Shown here: positions 17,392 to 26,241 of the stretch, one piece after another
How the letters are laid out: each line of letters starts with the position of its first letter
Numbering within the stretch: position 1 is the stretch's first letter
Assembly: GCA_963839745.1 (NCBI GenBank)
Contig: CAWIWC010000010.1
Coordinates: 1-64,000 of the forward strand
From: JAIBJN01 sp963839745
GTDB taxonomy: Bacteria > Actinomycetota > Thermoleophilia > Gaiellales > Gaiellaceae
Length of the DNA stretch: 64,000 nucleotides
Reading direction: 5' to 3'
The notes under the pieces: model-generated
Seen by the model: only the letters and a program-made list of their open reading frames with translations
Told to the model about the DNA's origin: nothing
Databases searched by the model: none
Translations under genes and position numbers: made by a program

Positions 17392-18645
17392 TCAGCGACG
17401 CGCGCGGGCGAGCAGCTCGCCGGCGGCGACGGCGCGGAGCGACGCGTCCAGGAGCTCCACCGGGTGAAGCGCCGGGAGCGGTCGTCCTGCTCGCCGGAGT
17501 TCTGCACTCACCTGGACGAGGCAGCCGGGATTGGCGGCCGCGTAGGCGTCTGGCTCGACGGCGAGGACCCGTTCGGCCTTGCGCCGCCCCAGCTCGTTCG
17601 CGGCCTCCGGTTGCACGAGGTTGTAGATCCCCGCGCTGCCGCAGCAAAGCGCCTGATCCTCCGGCTCGGCGAGGACGAGCCCCGGGACGCGCGCGAGCAT
17701 GGCCCGTTGCTCCGCTCGCACGCCCTGCGCGTGAGCGAGATGGCAGGGGTCCTGGAGCGCGACTCGGAGCGCGAGCGGCTTCGGCTCCACGCGCGGCTCG
17801 AGCCCGGCGAGGAGCTCGGAGACGTCGCGCGCACGCGCAGAGAAGGTGACCGCCCGCTCACGGTAGAAGGGGTCGTCGGCAAGCAGATGCGCGTAGTCCT
17901 TCAGATTCGAGCCGCAACCGGCGGCATTGGAGACGACGAGATCGACGCCGGTTTCCTCGAACACGTCGATCGCCCGACGGGCATCCTCGAGACCCCGGTC
18001 GTGCCGCCCGGCGTGCATCGCCAGGGCGCCGCAGCAGGCCTGGGCTCGAGGGGCGACGACCTCGAACCCGTACGCGGCGAGGACGCGGGCCGTAGCGGCG
18101 TTCACGTCGCCGAAGAGGACACGCTGGACGCAGCCGCTCAGCAGGCCCACGCGGCCGATCCGCTCGCCGACAGGCTTCGTGAGCTCGGGCGCCGCGGCTC
18201 CCGAGCGCCAGGTCGGCGCCAGGCCGGCCAGCGGGCTCAGGAAACCGGGCAACGGCAGCCTTCGCCCCAGCGGAGCAAGCCTCAGGGCGGCCCGCAGCCT
18301 ACGTGGATGCGGGACGATCGCCAGGATGGCCGAGCGAAGAGCGCGCTCGCCACGCGGGCGCAGATACTCCCGCTCGATCGTCGCGCGCGTCTGCTCGATC
18401 AACCGGTCGTACCGAACGCCGGACGGGCACGAGGTGACACAGGCCATGCAGCCGAGGCAGCGGTCGAAGTGCTCGACGACCGTCGGGTTGAGCCGCAGCG
18501 TCCCGTCCGCGAGCCCCTCCATCAGGTAGATGCGCCCCCGTGGAGAGTCCATCTCCTCGTGCCAGAGACCCCACGTCGGACACGTCGGCAGGCAAAAGCC
18601 GCAGTGCACGCAGGTGCTGAGGAGCTCGCGGTCGATGGCCGTCAC
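17392..18645 (-). CDS. glcF: Glycolate oxidase iron-sulfur subunit GlcF
   Basis: The protein has 417 residues. Near the N terminus are two 4Fe-4S cluster motifs, CVHCGFCLPTCPTWG and CLGCMACVTSCPSG. The C-terminal half has two CCG-type cysteine-rich domains (ACCGALAMHAGRH, PCHLAHAQGVR, ALCCGSAGIYN). This is the standard GlcF layout: it passes electrons from the FAD subunits to the membrane quinone pool. The GTG at 18645 overlaps the glcE stop (GTGA), so translation is coupled. The gene is last in glcD-glcE-glcF. Confidence 0.9.
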   Translation of the reverse strand: MTAIDRELLSTCVHCGFCLPTCPTWGLWHEEMDSPRGRIYLMEGLADGTLRLNPTVVEHFDRCLGCMACVTSCPSGVRYDRLIEQTRATIEREYLRPRGERALRSAILAIVPHPRRLRAALRLAPLGRRLPLPGFLSPLAGLAPTWRSGAAAPELTKPVGERIGRVGLLSGCVQRVLFGDVNAATARVLAAYGFEVVAPRAQACCGALAMHAGRHDRGLEDARRAIDVFEETGVDLVVSNAAGCGSNLKDYAHLLADDPFYRERAVTFSARARDVSELLAGLEPRVEPKPLALRVALQDPCHLAHAQGVRAEQRAMLARVPGLVLAEPEDQALCCGSAGIYNLVQPEAANELGRRKAERVLAVEPDAYAAANPGCLVQVSAELRRAGRPLPALHPVELLDASLRAVAAGELLARARR

Positions 18646-19574
18646 GCGAGGACTCCTCCTGGGTCGAACTGCTGCCTCACGCGCTCGGCGAGCGCCGACC
18701 ACGGCTGCTCGTAGGGCTGCGGCAGGTACGCGTGGCAGGTGGGACCGATTCGGATCAAAGCTGTGCGCAGCTCCTCTAGCGCGGACCGAAGCTCGCCCGC
18801 GGGGAAGGCTCCGCGCGAACGTGACTCCAGCTGGAGGGCGGCGACATCGTCCCAGACCGCGCCGCCCTCTCGGCCGCCCAGCATGGCGCGGCCCTGCTCC
18901 CACTGGGCCGCCGTCGCCGCCTCGCTGCCCTCGAGGAGGAGGGCGAGGGCGGAGTTGCGTTCGCCCCAGACGAGGTCGACGGCGCTCGGCACGAGGGTCG
19001 AGTGGAGCAGCGCCCGCACAAGGCGCTGCGCCTCGTCCGGCGCCGCTACAGGGATGTCGAGGGTGCGGCTCGTCTCGGGGCGGGGATGGAGGCGCAGGCT
19101 CACACGCGCGATCAATCCCAGTCGCCCGCGCGAGCCGCAGAAGAGCTTGGCAAGGTCGTAGCCGGCGACGTTCTTCACGACCTTGCCGCCGGCGTTGGCG
19201 ACGGTGCCGTCGGCGAGCACGACGGTCACCCCGAGGACGAGATCGCGCGCACGTCCGTAGCGGTGGGCGCGCGGTCCGAAGAGGTCGCCGGCGACCGCTC
19301 CGCCGACCGTCGGGTTACCCGGAGGGTCGAGCGCGAGCATCTGGCCGTGCTCGGCCAAGCGCTCGTTGAGCGCCGAGATGCGCATGCCCGCCTCGACGGT
19401 GGCCGTGAGGTCGCCGGCCTCGTGCTCGAGCAGCCGGTTGAGGTAGCGCGTCGACACGACGAGGTCTCCGCCGGCCCGGTCGATGGACACACGCCGGCCT
19501 TCGCGCGCCGCCTGCCCCAGGATCTCGGCGGCCTGGGCAATCGCAAGGGGCTCGGCTTCAAAGACGCTCGGCAA
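18642..19574 (-). CDS. glcE: Glycolate oxidase FAD-binding subunit GlcE
   Basis: The protein has 310 residues, short for the GlcD fold as expected for GlcE. It has a PCMH-type FAD-binding domain (LDPPGNPTVGGAVAGDLFGPRAHRYG, GGKVVKNVAGYDLAKLF) and a shortened C-terminal part. Start is TTG at 19574, within the 3' end of glcD (17-base overlap), and its stop overlaps glcF. It forms the soluble part of glycolate dehydrogenase with GlcD. Confidence 0.88.
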   Translation of the reverse strand: MPSVFEAEPLAIAQAAEILGQAAREGRRVSIDRAGGDLVVSTRYLNRLLEHEAGDLTATVEAGMRISALNERLAEHGQMLALDPPGNPTVGGAVAGDLFGPRAHRYGRARDLVLGVTVVLADGTVANAGGKVVKNVAGYDLAKLFCGSRGRLGLIARVSLRLHPRPETSRTLDIPVAAPDEAQRLVRALLHSTLVPSAVDLVWGERNSALALLLEGSEAATAAQWEQGRAMLGGREGGAVWDDVAALQLESRSRGAFPAGELRSALEELRTALIRIGPTCHAYLPQPYEQPWSALAERVRQQFDPGGVLA

Positions 19575-20997
19575 GTCCTGCCCTCTCGAGGGGATGCGCC
19601 CGGTAGGGGCCCGGCACCTCGCCGCAGAGGCGCGGCGTCGGCAGAACCTTGCCCGGGTTGGCCAGCCCGGCCGGGTCGAAGCCGAGCCGAAGGAGGCCCA
19701 TCGTCGCGAGGTCGTCCGGGCCGAACATGCTCGGCATCGCGCAGGCTTTGTCGACCCCGATCCCGTGCTCGCCGGTCAAAGATCCTCCTGCGTCCATGCA
19801 GGCATCCAGGATCGCCACGGCCAGCACCTGGGCGCGCTCGGCCTGGCCGGGCTCACGGGCGTCGTAGAGGACGAGCGGGTGCAGGTTGCCGTCACCGGCG
19901 TGGAAGACGTTGCCGACGCGGAGCCCATGCTCTCGCTCGAGCTCGCCGATCCGGCGAAGCACTTCAGGAAGGCGCGTCCGCGGGACGACGCCGTCCTGGA
20001 CGTAGTAGTCGTGGCTCACCCGGCCCATCGCTGCGAAGGCCGATCTGCGTCCGAGCCAGAGGAGGGCCCGCTCCGCGTCGTCGGCCGCGACCCGGATCTC
20101 CACGGCGCCCGTCTCGAGGCACAGCTTCTCGACCGCCGCGAGGTCGTGCTCGACCTGCACCGTCAGCCCGTCGAGCTCGACGATCAGGACGGCGGCCACG
20201 TCTGGATAGCCCGGATGCACGGCCGCCTCCGCAGCCTCGATCGTGAGTCGGTCCATCATCTCGATCGCCGCGGGCAGGATGCGGGCGGCGATCACGCCCG
20301 AGACGGCTGCGCCTGCCTGGTCGGTCGAGTCGAACCCGGCGAGAAGGGTGCGCACCGCCTCCGGACGCCGGAGCACCCGGACAACGACCTCGGTGGCTAT
20401 GCCCAGCGTTCCCTCGGAGCCGATGAAGGCGCCGAGCAGGTCGGGCCCGGGATCGCCCTGGCGCAGCCGCACGAGCTCGCCGTCAGGGAGGACGACCTCG
20501 GCCTCGAGCACGTGGTTGACGGTAAAGCCGTGCTTCAGGCAGTGGGCGCCTCCGGAATTCTCGGCCACGTTGCCGCCGATCGTGCAAACCTGCTGACTGG
20601 ACGGGTCGGGGGCATAGAAGAATCCGTGAGGCGCGACTGCCTCTGTGATGGCGAGGTTCGTGACGCCGGGCTGGACGGTGACGCGTGCGCTCTCGAGGTC
20701 GACCTCGAGGATGCGATTCATGTGCGCAAGCGAGATCACGATTCCTTCGGCGACGGGCAGGGCGCCGCCGGAAAGGCCGGTCCCCGCTCCGCGGGCGACG
20801 AAGGGGATGCTTTCGCGTGCGCAGAGGCGGACGACCGCCTGAAGCTCCTCGGTGCTGGCCGGAAGAACGACCAGCGCGGGGACGACCCGGTGGCTCGTGA
20901 GGCCGTCGCACTCGTAGGTGCGAAGCTGCTCCGGCTTGGAGATCACCCCACCTGAGCCGACCGCGGCCTCGACGTCGCTGACGAACTGGGCCCTCAT
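19558..20997 (-). CDS. glcD: Glycolate oxidase FAD-linked subunit GlcD
   Basis: The protein has 479 residues. The FAD-binding domain shows RGAGTGLSGGALP, YAPDPSSQQVCTIGGNVAENSGGAHCLKHG and IGSEGTLGIATE. The C-terminal oxidase domain shows GNVFHAGDGNLHP and GEHGIGVDKA with catalytic-site histidines, ending at LANPGKVLP. It oxidises glycolate (or D-lactate) to glyoxylate. The ATG at 20997 was chosen because the conserved N terminus starts here. The gene diverges from the PfkB kinase gene with only 33 bases between the starts, so both promoters lie in or near that gap. Confidence 0.9.
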   Translation of the reverse strand: MRAQFVSDVEAAVGSGGVISKPEQLRTYECDGLTSHRVVPALVVLPASTEELQAVVRLCARESIPFVARGAGTGLSGGALPVAEGIVISLAHMNRILEVDLESARVTVQPGVTNLAITEAVAPHGFFYAPDPSSQQVCTIGGNVAENSGGAHCLKHGFTVNHVLEAEVVLPDGELVRLRQGDPGPDLLGAFIGSEGTLGIATEVVVRVLRRPEAVRTLLAGFDSTDQAGAAVSGVIAARILPAAIEMMDRLTIEAAEAAVHPGYPDVAAVLIVELDGLTVQVEHDLAAVEKLCLETGAVEIRVAADDAERALLWLGRRSAFAAMGRVSHDYYVQDGVVPRTRLPEVLRRIGELEREHGLRVGNVFHAGDGNLHPLVLYDAREPGQAERAQVLAVAILDACMDAGGSLTGEHGIGVDKACAMPSMFGPDDLATMGLLRLGFDPAGLANPGKVLPTPRLCGEVPGPYRAHPLERAGLAERL

Positions 20998-21030
20998 GCC
21001 GAGTCCACCGGGATACGTTATCCATCCGCC

Positions 21031-21972
21031 ATGGACGTCGTCTGTCTCGGAATCCTCGTGGCCGACGCCATCGCCCGCCCGGTCGGCGGGCTTCCCGAAC
21101 GAGGCTCGCTGGGGCTGGTCGACGAGATTTCGCTCCACGGGGGCGGTTGCGCTCTCAACACGGCCAGCGCCCTCGTGCGGCTGGGTCTCTCGGCGGGGGT
21201 CGTCGGCAAGGTCGGCGACGATGCCCTCGGCGCCTTCATCGTCGCTCTCCTCGACGAGCGCGGTATCGACCGCCGCGGCGTCCTAACCGATCCGGCTGTC
21301 GCCACCTCTGCCAGCGTCGTGCTCGTGGACTCCTCTGGCGAGCGGACGTTCCTGCACCTCCCTGGCGCGAGTGAGAGCGTGCGGGCCGAAGAGCTCGACC
21401 GCTCGCATCTGTTCTCGGGCCGATGCCTGCATCTCGCGGGCGCGCTCGTCCTGGAGGCGCTCGACGGTGAGCCCGCAGCGGACATCCTCGCCGAGGCGCG
21501 GTCGCGTGGGCTCTTGACGAGCCTCGACACGGTCTGGGACGCGACGGGACGGTGGGACCGCGTCCTTCCGGCGCTGCCGCACGTCGACCTGTTCGCGCCC
21601 AGCCTGGCCGAGGGCCGTGCGATCACAGGGAAGGAGGAGCCCGTCGCGGTCGTCTCGTGGCTCCGGGAGCGGGGCGTCGGGACGGTCGTGCTCAAGTGCG
21701 GCGCTTCGGGCTGCTTCGTCTCCGCGGACGAGTTCGAGGGAGCGGTCCAGGCGCTCCCTGTGGCCGCCGTCGACAGCACGGGAGCTGGCGATGCGTTCGT
21801 CGCCGGGCTCTTGTACGGCCGCCTGGCGGGCTGGGAGCTCGAGCGCTCGGCGCGCTTCGCGAACGCCGTCGGGGCGCTGGCCACGACGGCGGTGGGCGCC
21901 GTCGAAGGCGTGCGGGGTGTCGAGGCGACGCTCGCCCTCGCGGGTCTCGCAGGCGGAAGCCGGACGCTTTGA
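21031..21972 (+). CDS. PfkB family carbohydrate kinase
   Basis: The protein has 313 residues with the ribokinase fold. The N-terminal GGCALNTASALVRLG and the signature 2 segment DSTGAGDAFVAGLLYG, with the catalytic Asp and anion-hole glycines, are both present. It phosphorylates a sugar or nucleoside with ATP; the specificity is unknown. Position suggests a link to the upstream sugar locus or to glycolate metabolism (glycerate or a ketose as substrate), but it is not in the same transcript as either. Confidence 0.83.
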   Translation: MDVVCLGILVADAIARPVGGLPERGSLGLVDEISLHGGGCALNTASALVRLGLSAGVVGKVGDDALGAFIVALLDERGIDRRGVLTDPAVATSASVVLVDSSGERTFLHLPGASESVRAEELDRSHLFSGRCLHLAGALVLEALDGEPAADILAEARSRGLLTSLDTVWDATGRWDRVLPALPHVDLFAPSLAEGRAITGKEEPVAVVSWLRERGVGTVVLKCGASGCFVSADEFEGAVQALPVAAVDSTGAGDAFVAGLLYGRLAGWELERSARFANAVGALATTAVGAVEGVRGVEATLALAGLAGGSRTL

Positions 21973-22413
21973 AGCGGCGGGGCGGGCTTCGACCCACGAG
22001 ACGGCTAAGCACCGCCTAGCGGTTTTCGAGATCGCCGAGATGGTCGGTGCAGGCGGTTCGGGCATCGCAGGTCGTGAACGCCGAAGATCCAGGCCACGAC
22101 GGAACACCGCCAGCGCGATTCGCAGCGAGGGGGAGCATGGGCACCCTGTCCGTGAGCCTGTAGCACGCCCTTGACGGTAGTCCGGAGGGCGCGGTCTCTG
22201 CGGATGTTCGGATTTCGTGACCGGCGCACGGTTCTGCCGCCGCGGGCGTCTGTTCTTGTGACCCAGCAGTTCGGCAACGGAGGGACGATGGGGAGCCGCG
22301 GCGCGGGGATGTTGACGCCACTCTCGTGCCGCCTGTCCACATCGGCGCGTCTACATAAGCCGGCCAGCCGGCTGCTGGGTCGTTCTTGACACGGGCCGAG
22401 GAGAGGGGAGCTC
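21973..22413. other. Non-coding gap of about 440 bases
   Basis: No convincing gene or RNA was found here. A minus-strand open frame (22005-22415) has no domain-like sequence and is Arg/Pro-rich, as antisense shadows are. The base composition is less GC-rich around 22175-22345 than in nearby genes, so this may hold the promoter of the secreted LVIVD gene that follows. Confidence 0.5.
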
Positions 22414-23874
22414 ATGCGCCGGATCGGGATCGGAGCGGTATTCGCGGCCGCCGTGCTTGCGCTCGCGACATCGGCGGCGACGGCGCCGTCGAACGACTCG
22501 GAGCTGCTGAAGGACGAGCGTCACTTCCTTGAGCAGTCGAAGAAGACGTACACCGGCGGCCAGAAGGCGGCCCAGGCGAAGAACATGGAGGTCGTCGGAC
22601 AGAACGACCTGGGCGGACGCGGCTTCAACGCCGACGTGTGGGTTCACGAGGGCTACGCGTACGTCGGCCACTGGGGTTTCAGCGACTGGGCGAGCGGCTC
22701 GAAGACGCGCTTCTGCCCGTCGCCGCCGAAGAACGGCGTCGCTGTCGTCGACGTCAGCGACCCGGCGGATCCCGGCGTCGTGTCGCGCCTCGTCAACCCG
22801 ACGGGGACCTCGGCCGAGGACGTCACGGTCTTCCAGGCGCGGTTCGGGCCTCTCGCAGGGCGCGACATCGCGGCGATCGGCCTGCAGGTCTGCGGCGGCT
22901 CTCGGCTCGACACGAGCTTCGCGCGCGGGCTGATGCTCTTCGACGTCACCAACCCGGCGAGCCCCGTTCAGGTCGGCTTCCTCGACACCGGCTGCTGCAC
23001 CCGCGGCGTCCACGAGCTCGAGTTCGAGCACCGTGCGGATCTCGGGCGCACGTACATCTACGCGTCGGTGCCCACCAGCGAGTACGAGGAGCCGGGCTCC
23101 CCGAGCGGGTTCCGCGACGTACAGGGCCGGGGCGACTTCCGGCTCATCGACGTGACGAACCCCGCGGCGCCCGTCGAGGTGTCCGACTGGGGCGTCATCC
23201 ACGATGCCGGCGGGCCGCTCAACCCGGGCCAGGGCTGCGACCCGGACCCGGTCTACGGCCACAGCGTCGAGCCCTCGGCCGACGGCAGGCTCGCATTCGT
23301 CGCCTACTGGGACAGCGGCTTCGTCGCCCTCGACGTCACGAACCCTGCGAGCCCCGTGCTCCGCGGTCACACGGTCTACGGGACGGACGAAGACGGCGAC
23401 GCGCACTCGTCCATGTACGACGACGCACGCCGGCTGCTCTTCTCAGCAGACGAGGACTTCTGCAAGAACAGCACTGGCGGGATCGAGCCGGGCTACGGCT
23501 ACCTGCGCATCTGGGACTACTCGAACCTGGCCGCGCCGGTGCAGATTGGCGAGTACCGGACGCCGAACTCGGGCGCCCGCCTGCCGATCGGCTCCGGCGA
23601 CTACACGATCCACAACCCGATGCTCATGGGGACGGACGTGTACATCTCCTGGTACTCGGACGGCGTGCGGGTGGTCGACGCCAGCGACCCGACGAACCCG
23701 GAAGAGGTCGCGTACTTCGTCCCGCCGGCGGGCCAGAACCCTGTGAAGCCGGCCCAGCGCGGAACGCTCTCCCAGACGCCGCAGGTCTGGGGTGTCTTCG
23801 TCGACGAGGCGACCGGTCTCGTCTACGCGAGCGACATGAACACCGGCCTCTGGATCCTCAGGCGGACGGACTAA
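22414..23874 (+). CDS. Secreted LVIVD-repeat beta-propeller protein
   Basis: The protein has 486 residues with an N-terminal signal peptide (IGIGAVFAAAVLALATSAATA). Repeated segments such as GVAVVDVSDPADPGVVS, LMLFDVTNPASPVQVG, FRLIDVTNPAAPVEVS, FVALDVTNPASPVLRG and VRVVDASDPTNPEEV are LVIVD-type repeats that form beta-propeller blades. The family is extracellular and of unknown function. There are several Cys pairs (CCTRG, GQGC, FCKN). A strong site (GGAGAGGGGAG) precedes the ATG; a strong terminator follows, so the gene is probably transcribed alone. Confidence 0.82.
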   Translation: MRRIGIGAVFAAAVLALATSAATAPSNDSELLKDERHFLEQSKKTYTGGQKAAQAKNMEVVGQNDLGGRGFNADVWVHEGYAYVGHWGFSDWASGSKTRFCPSPPKNGVAVVDVSDPADPGVVSRLVNPTGTSAEDVTVFQARFGPLAGRDIAAIGLQVCGGSRLDTSFARGLMLFDVTNPASPVQVGFLDTGCCTRGVHELEFEHRADLGRTYIYASVPTSEYEEPGSPSGFRDVQGRGDFRLIDVTNPAAPVEVSDWGVIHDAGGPLNPGQGCDPDPVYGHSVEPSADGRLAFVAYWDSGFVALDVTNPASPVLRGHTVYGTDEDGDAHSSMYDDARRLLFSADEDFCKNSTGGIEPGYGYLRIWDYSNLAAPVQIGEYRTPNSGARLPIGSGDYTIHNPMLMGTDVYISWYSDGVRVVDASDPTNPEEVAYFVPPAGQNPVKPAQRGTLSQTPQVWGVFVDEATGLVYASDMNTGLWILRRTD

Positions 23875-23894
23875 GCGCCTATTCCAGCCAAGCG

Positions 23895-23926
23895 GCAGAG
23901 CGGCGTCCTTCGGGACGCCGCTCTGC
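23895..23926 (+). terminator. Strong intrinsic terminator, 14-bp stem with TTCG loop
   Basis: A perfect 14-base stem (GCAGAGCGGCGTCC with GGACGCCGCTCTGC) closes on a TTCG tetraloop and is followed by GTTTC. It starts 21 bases after the LVIVD-protein stop codon. Confidence 0.85.
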
Positions 23927-23954
23927 GTTTCGGGGCCGTTTCAGCGGCCCGGTG

Positions 23955-23975
23955 TCACCCTTGTGGGTGATTTTT
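23955..23975 (+). terminator. Second hairpin with T5 tract
   Basis: TCACCC and GGGTGA pair around a TTGT loop, followed directly by TTTTT. It lies 28 bases after the first hairpin. Together they make a tandem terminator. A leader-type regulatory element of the next gene (24053) is the alternative. Confidence 0.6.
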
Positions 23976-24052
23976 CGCCGCTAAGCGCTGGGTTTTGCCG
24001 ATGACCGCGTCTGTGCCTGTACGGATCGACTGACACGGAGGCACCACACCGC

Positions 24053-25024
24053 ATGCAGCAGCCACTCCCTCAAGTTCGCGCGCGCATCGACGTGCGCTCA
24101 CGGGCCTTGTACAAGACGTCCGATGAGCGGGGTCAGGTTGCCGTCCTCCTCGCGGTCTTCCTTGCTGTTCTGGCCGGAGCGGCCGCCATGGCGATCGACG
24201 TCGGCTCCTGGTACCGGGCCGACAAGGCAGCTCAGGCGACAGCCGATGCGGCGGCGCTCGCCGGCGCCCAGGGCCTGCACCTGAGCACGGCCGACGCCCG
24301 TGCGCTGGCGGAGGAGTACGCGGCGAAGAACGGCGGCGGCGAGGTCAGTATCTCGTTCGGCAAGAGGGTGAACCCGAACGACCTCATCACCGTGAAGGTC
24401 GCGCGACCCGCACCCGGGTACTTCAGCAAGATCTTCGGGATCGACGAGGTTGAGGTCGAAGCGCGCGCGACCGCACGCGCGGGGATTCCCACCGAGGCGG
24501 TCGGGGTCGCCCCGATCGCGGTCGACGAGCGGCACCCGATGCTCCAGTGTCGCTGCTGGGGCCAGCCGACGCAGCTCGATCTGCGGAACCTGCACGACCC
24601 GGGCGGCGACGACGCCGCGGGCGCGTTCAGCCTCCTCAACCTGGACAGCCTCGTCGACGGCGGGAACATCGGCGCCGAGACGCTCGCGGAGTGGCTCCTA
24701 GAGGGCTACGACGGTCAGTTGCCGCTCGGCATCTACCGTTCGGCCCCCTCTGCGGACTTCAACTCGGGGCACTTCAGAAGCGCCATCAACCGCGTGCTCG
24801 GCACCGAGCTCCTCTTCCCGGTGTACCGCTCGATCACCGAGGGAGGCTCGCAGGCGGAGTTCGAGATCGTCGCCTGGGTTGGCTTCGTCCCCACGTCGTT
24901 CTCGGGCGGCGGCAGCAGAGGAACGATCAACGGCTACTTCACGCAGGTGATCTGGCAGGGGCTCGCGGACGAGACCGGGACGGTGCCCGACCTAGGGGTG
25001 CGCACGATCAGCCTTGTCGAGTGA
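24053..25024 (+). CDS. TadE/TadG-like pilus assembly protein
   Basis: The protein has 323 residues. After a short basic leader comes a single membrane helix (GQVAVLLAVFLAVLAGAAAMAIDVG), then SWYRADKAAQATADAAALAGAQ, the hallmark of the TadG-like N-terminal region (PF13400, putative Flp pilus-assembly TadE/G-like). The rest is probably extracytoplasmic and unlike known domains; it contains CRCWGQ. No tad ATPase or secretin genes are nearby, so it is an isolated member. A GACACGGAGGCACC site lies upstream of the ATG. Confidence 0.75.
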   Translation: MQQPLPQVRARIDVRSRALYKTSDERGQVAVLLAVFLAVLAGAAAMAIDVGSWYRADKAAQATADAAALAGAQGLHLSTADARALAEEYAAKNGGGEVSISFGKRVNPNDLITVKVARPAPGYFSKIFGIDEVEVEARATARAGIPTEAVGVAPIAVDERHPMLQCRCWGQPTQLDLRNLHDPGGDDAAGAFSLLNLDSLVDGGNIGAETLAEWLLEGYDGQLPLGIYRSAPSADFNSGHFRSAINRVLGTELLFPVYRSITEGGSQAEFEIVAWVGFVPTSFSGGGSRGTINGYFTQVIWQGLADETGTVPDLGVRTISLVE

Positions 25025-25027
25025 CGG

Positions 25028-25099
25028 TGCGCCCGGTGCGCGGCGGCGATTGATCGCTCCGTCGGCAGGCGCTAATCTCGGCGCCGCGCACCGGGCGCA
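25028..25099. repeat. Perfect 18-bp inverted repeat with 36-base loop
   Basis: TGCGCCCGGTGCGCGGCG at 25028-25045 is exactly complementary to 25082-25099. It starts 4 bases after the TadE/G-like stop codon, between two convergent genes. It may end transcription from both sides, but there is no T tract, so another role (structured RNA 3' end, protein-binding site) is open. Confidence 0.65.
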
Positions 25100-25233
25100 A
25101 CCCGTCCGCGGAAATGACGGAGTCCACCGAGCAGGCCGCGGCGTCGTCGGCTCCCCTGCCGCTCGGTCGCGGGAGCGTCCCGTGCCCGGTTGAGCTACCC
25201 AGCCGTCTGGAGTTCACGCTAGGTGGTCGGTGC

Positions 25234-26151
25234 TCAGAATGCGTTCGCGGCCGACTTCCACTCCTGGAGGCGCTGCGCGATGAGCTGAGCGCGCTCCTCC
25301 TCGCTCCCGCCGTCCAGCACCTGGAGGTCTGAGGGGTCGGCTCGAAGGTAGATGCCGGCGGTTCGGGCATTCAAGCCGGGGTCGCGATCCGACCGTGTCG
25401 TCCAGTACCCGGTGGCGCGGTCGGCGGTCTCCACCCTGATCTCGCCGGTGCCCTCGAGCTGCGGGGCATTCGGGTGCCGAGGGCGCTCGCCCTTCCAGAA
25501 GTAGAGGATGCCGGCCGGATCCCTGCGCTCCTTCGCAGCCTCGCTCCAGTAGCGTGCCGAAAGGGTGCCGTCCTCCTGCCAGGCCCGGCCGGTCACGCTC
25601 AGGCCACCGTCGCGGTCGCGCGAGATGCTCAGGAGGCTCACCGCCGACGGTTCGCCTTCGCTCCGCACGGTCAGCGAGAGCTGCCACCACAGCCCCTCGA
25701 CGAGTCCGCGGCGACCCTCGGTCTCGATCGCCTTGCGGAGCTTCTCGTTGATCGCGCGAACCTCCGCTGAGCTGGTGGCCGGGTCGTAGCGGACGGAGGT
25801 CAGCCCGAGCAGGTCGCTCGGCAGCTTCGAGCCGTTCGCGTGGAGGATGAACGTGCGCCGCATGCCGAGCGCGCCGCCGAACAGCCCGGCCTCGAACACC
25901 ACGTTGTCGCGCGGCGACGCCTGGCCGGACTGGGACGCGTCCGTCTCGGTCCAGTCGTCCTGGGCGAATACGAACGCGGCGAAATCGACCTCCTGGGAGA
26001 GCTCGACGAGCCGGTCGAGGGTGGAGCGCCCCGGGTTGAACGTGGTCGTCCAGGGCTCGACGTCGGCGACGTCCCCGAGCCCCCGGGTGATCGCCTGGAG
26101 CAGTTTGGTCTGCTTGCCCGACGACCCAAGAAATATGCGCGGCTTGTTCAT
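25234..26151 (-). CDS. TIR-like nucleotide-binding protein (Cap12/PycTIR type) with beta-rich C-terminal domain
   Basis: The protein has 305 residues. Residues 4-125 match the CAP12/Pycsar TIR family (predicted nucleotide-binding TIR-like, PF10137): RIFLGSSG at the N terminus, VEPWTTTFNPGRSTLDRLVEL, and the diagnostic PRDNVVFEAGLFGG, where Glu88 is the probable NADase residue. Residues 150-275 form a separate beta-rich domain with many aromatic and Trp positions (GLWWQLSL, GILYFWKGE, TGYWTTR), which could be a ligand-sensing barrel; that is inference. Family members degrade NAD+ during antiphage defence. No cyclase or other defence gene is adjacent, so this copy is an orphan. Confidence 0.75.
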   Translation of the reverse strand: MNKPRIFLGSSGKQTKLLQAITRGLGDVADVEPWTTTFNPGRSTLDRLVELSQEVDFAAFVFAQDDWTETDASQSGQASPRDNVVFEAGLFGGALGMRRTFILHANGSKLPSDLLGLTSVRYDPATSSAEVRAINEKLRKAIETEGRRGLVEGLWWQLSLTVRSEGEPSAVSLLSISRDRDGGLSVTGRAWQEDGTLSARYWSEAAKERRDPAGILYFWKGERPRHPNAPQLEGTGEIRVETADRATGYWTTRSDRDPGLNARTAGIYLRADPSDLQVLDGGSEEERAQLIAQRLQEWKSAANAF

Positions 26152-26241
26152 GCGCGGTTTAACTTTCGGTCAAGCGACTTGGGCCAGCGTACTCGATCAC
26201 GTAATCGGGTCTAAGATCGGGCAACGAAGAGGAGAGGAGGC

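Noticed and set aside
22005..22415. Minus-strand open frame in the gap before the LVIVD gene
   Set aside because: No domain pattern, Arg/Pro-rich, and it runs into the start region of the LVIVD gene; treated as non-coding.
23940..24052. Riboswitch (c-di-GMP type) before the TadE/G-like gene
   Set aside because: The conserved core residues of that class are not present; only a terminator-like hairpin is supported.
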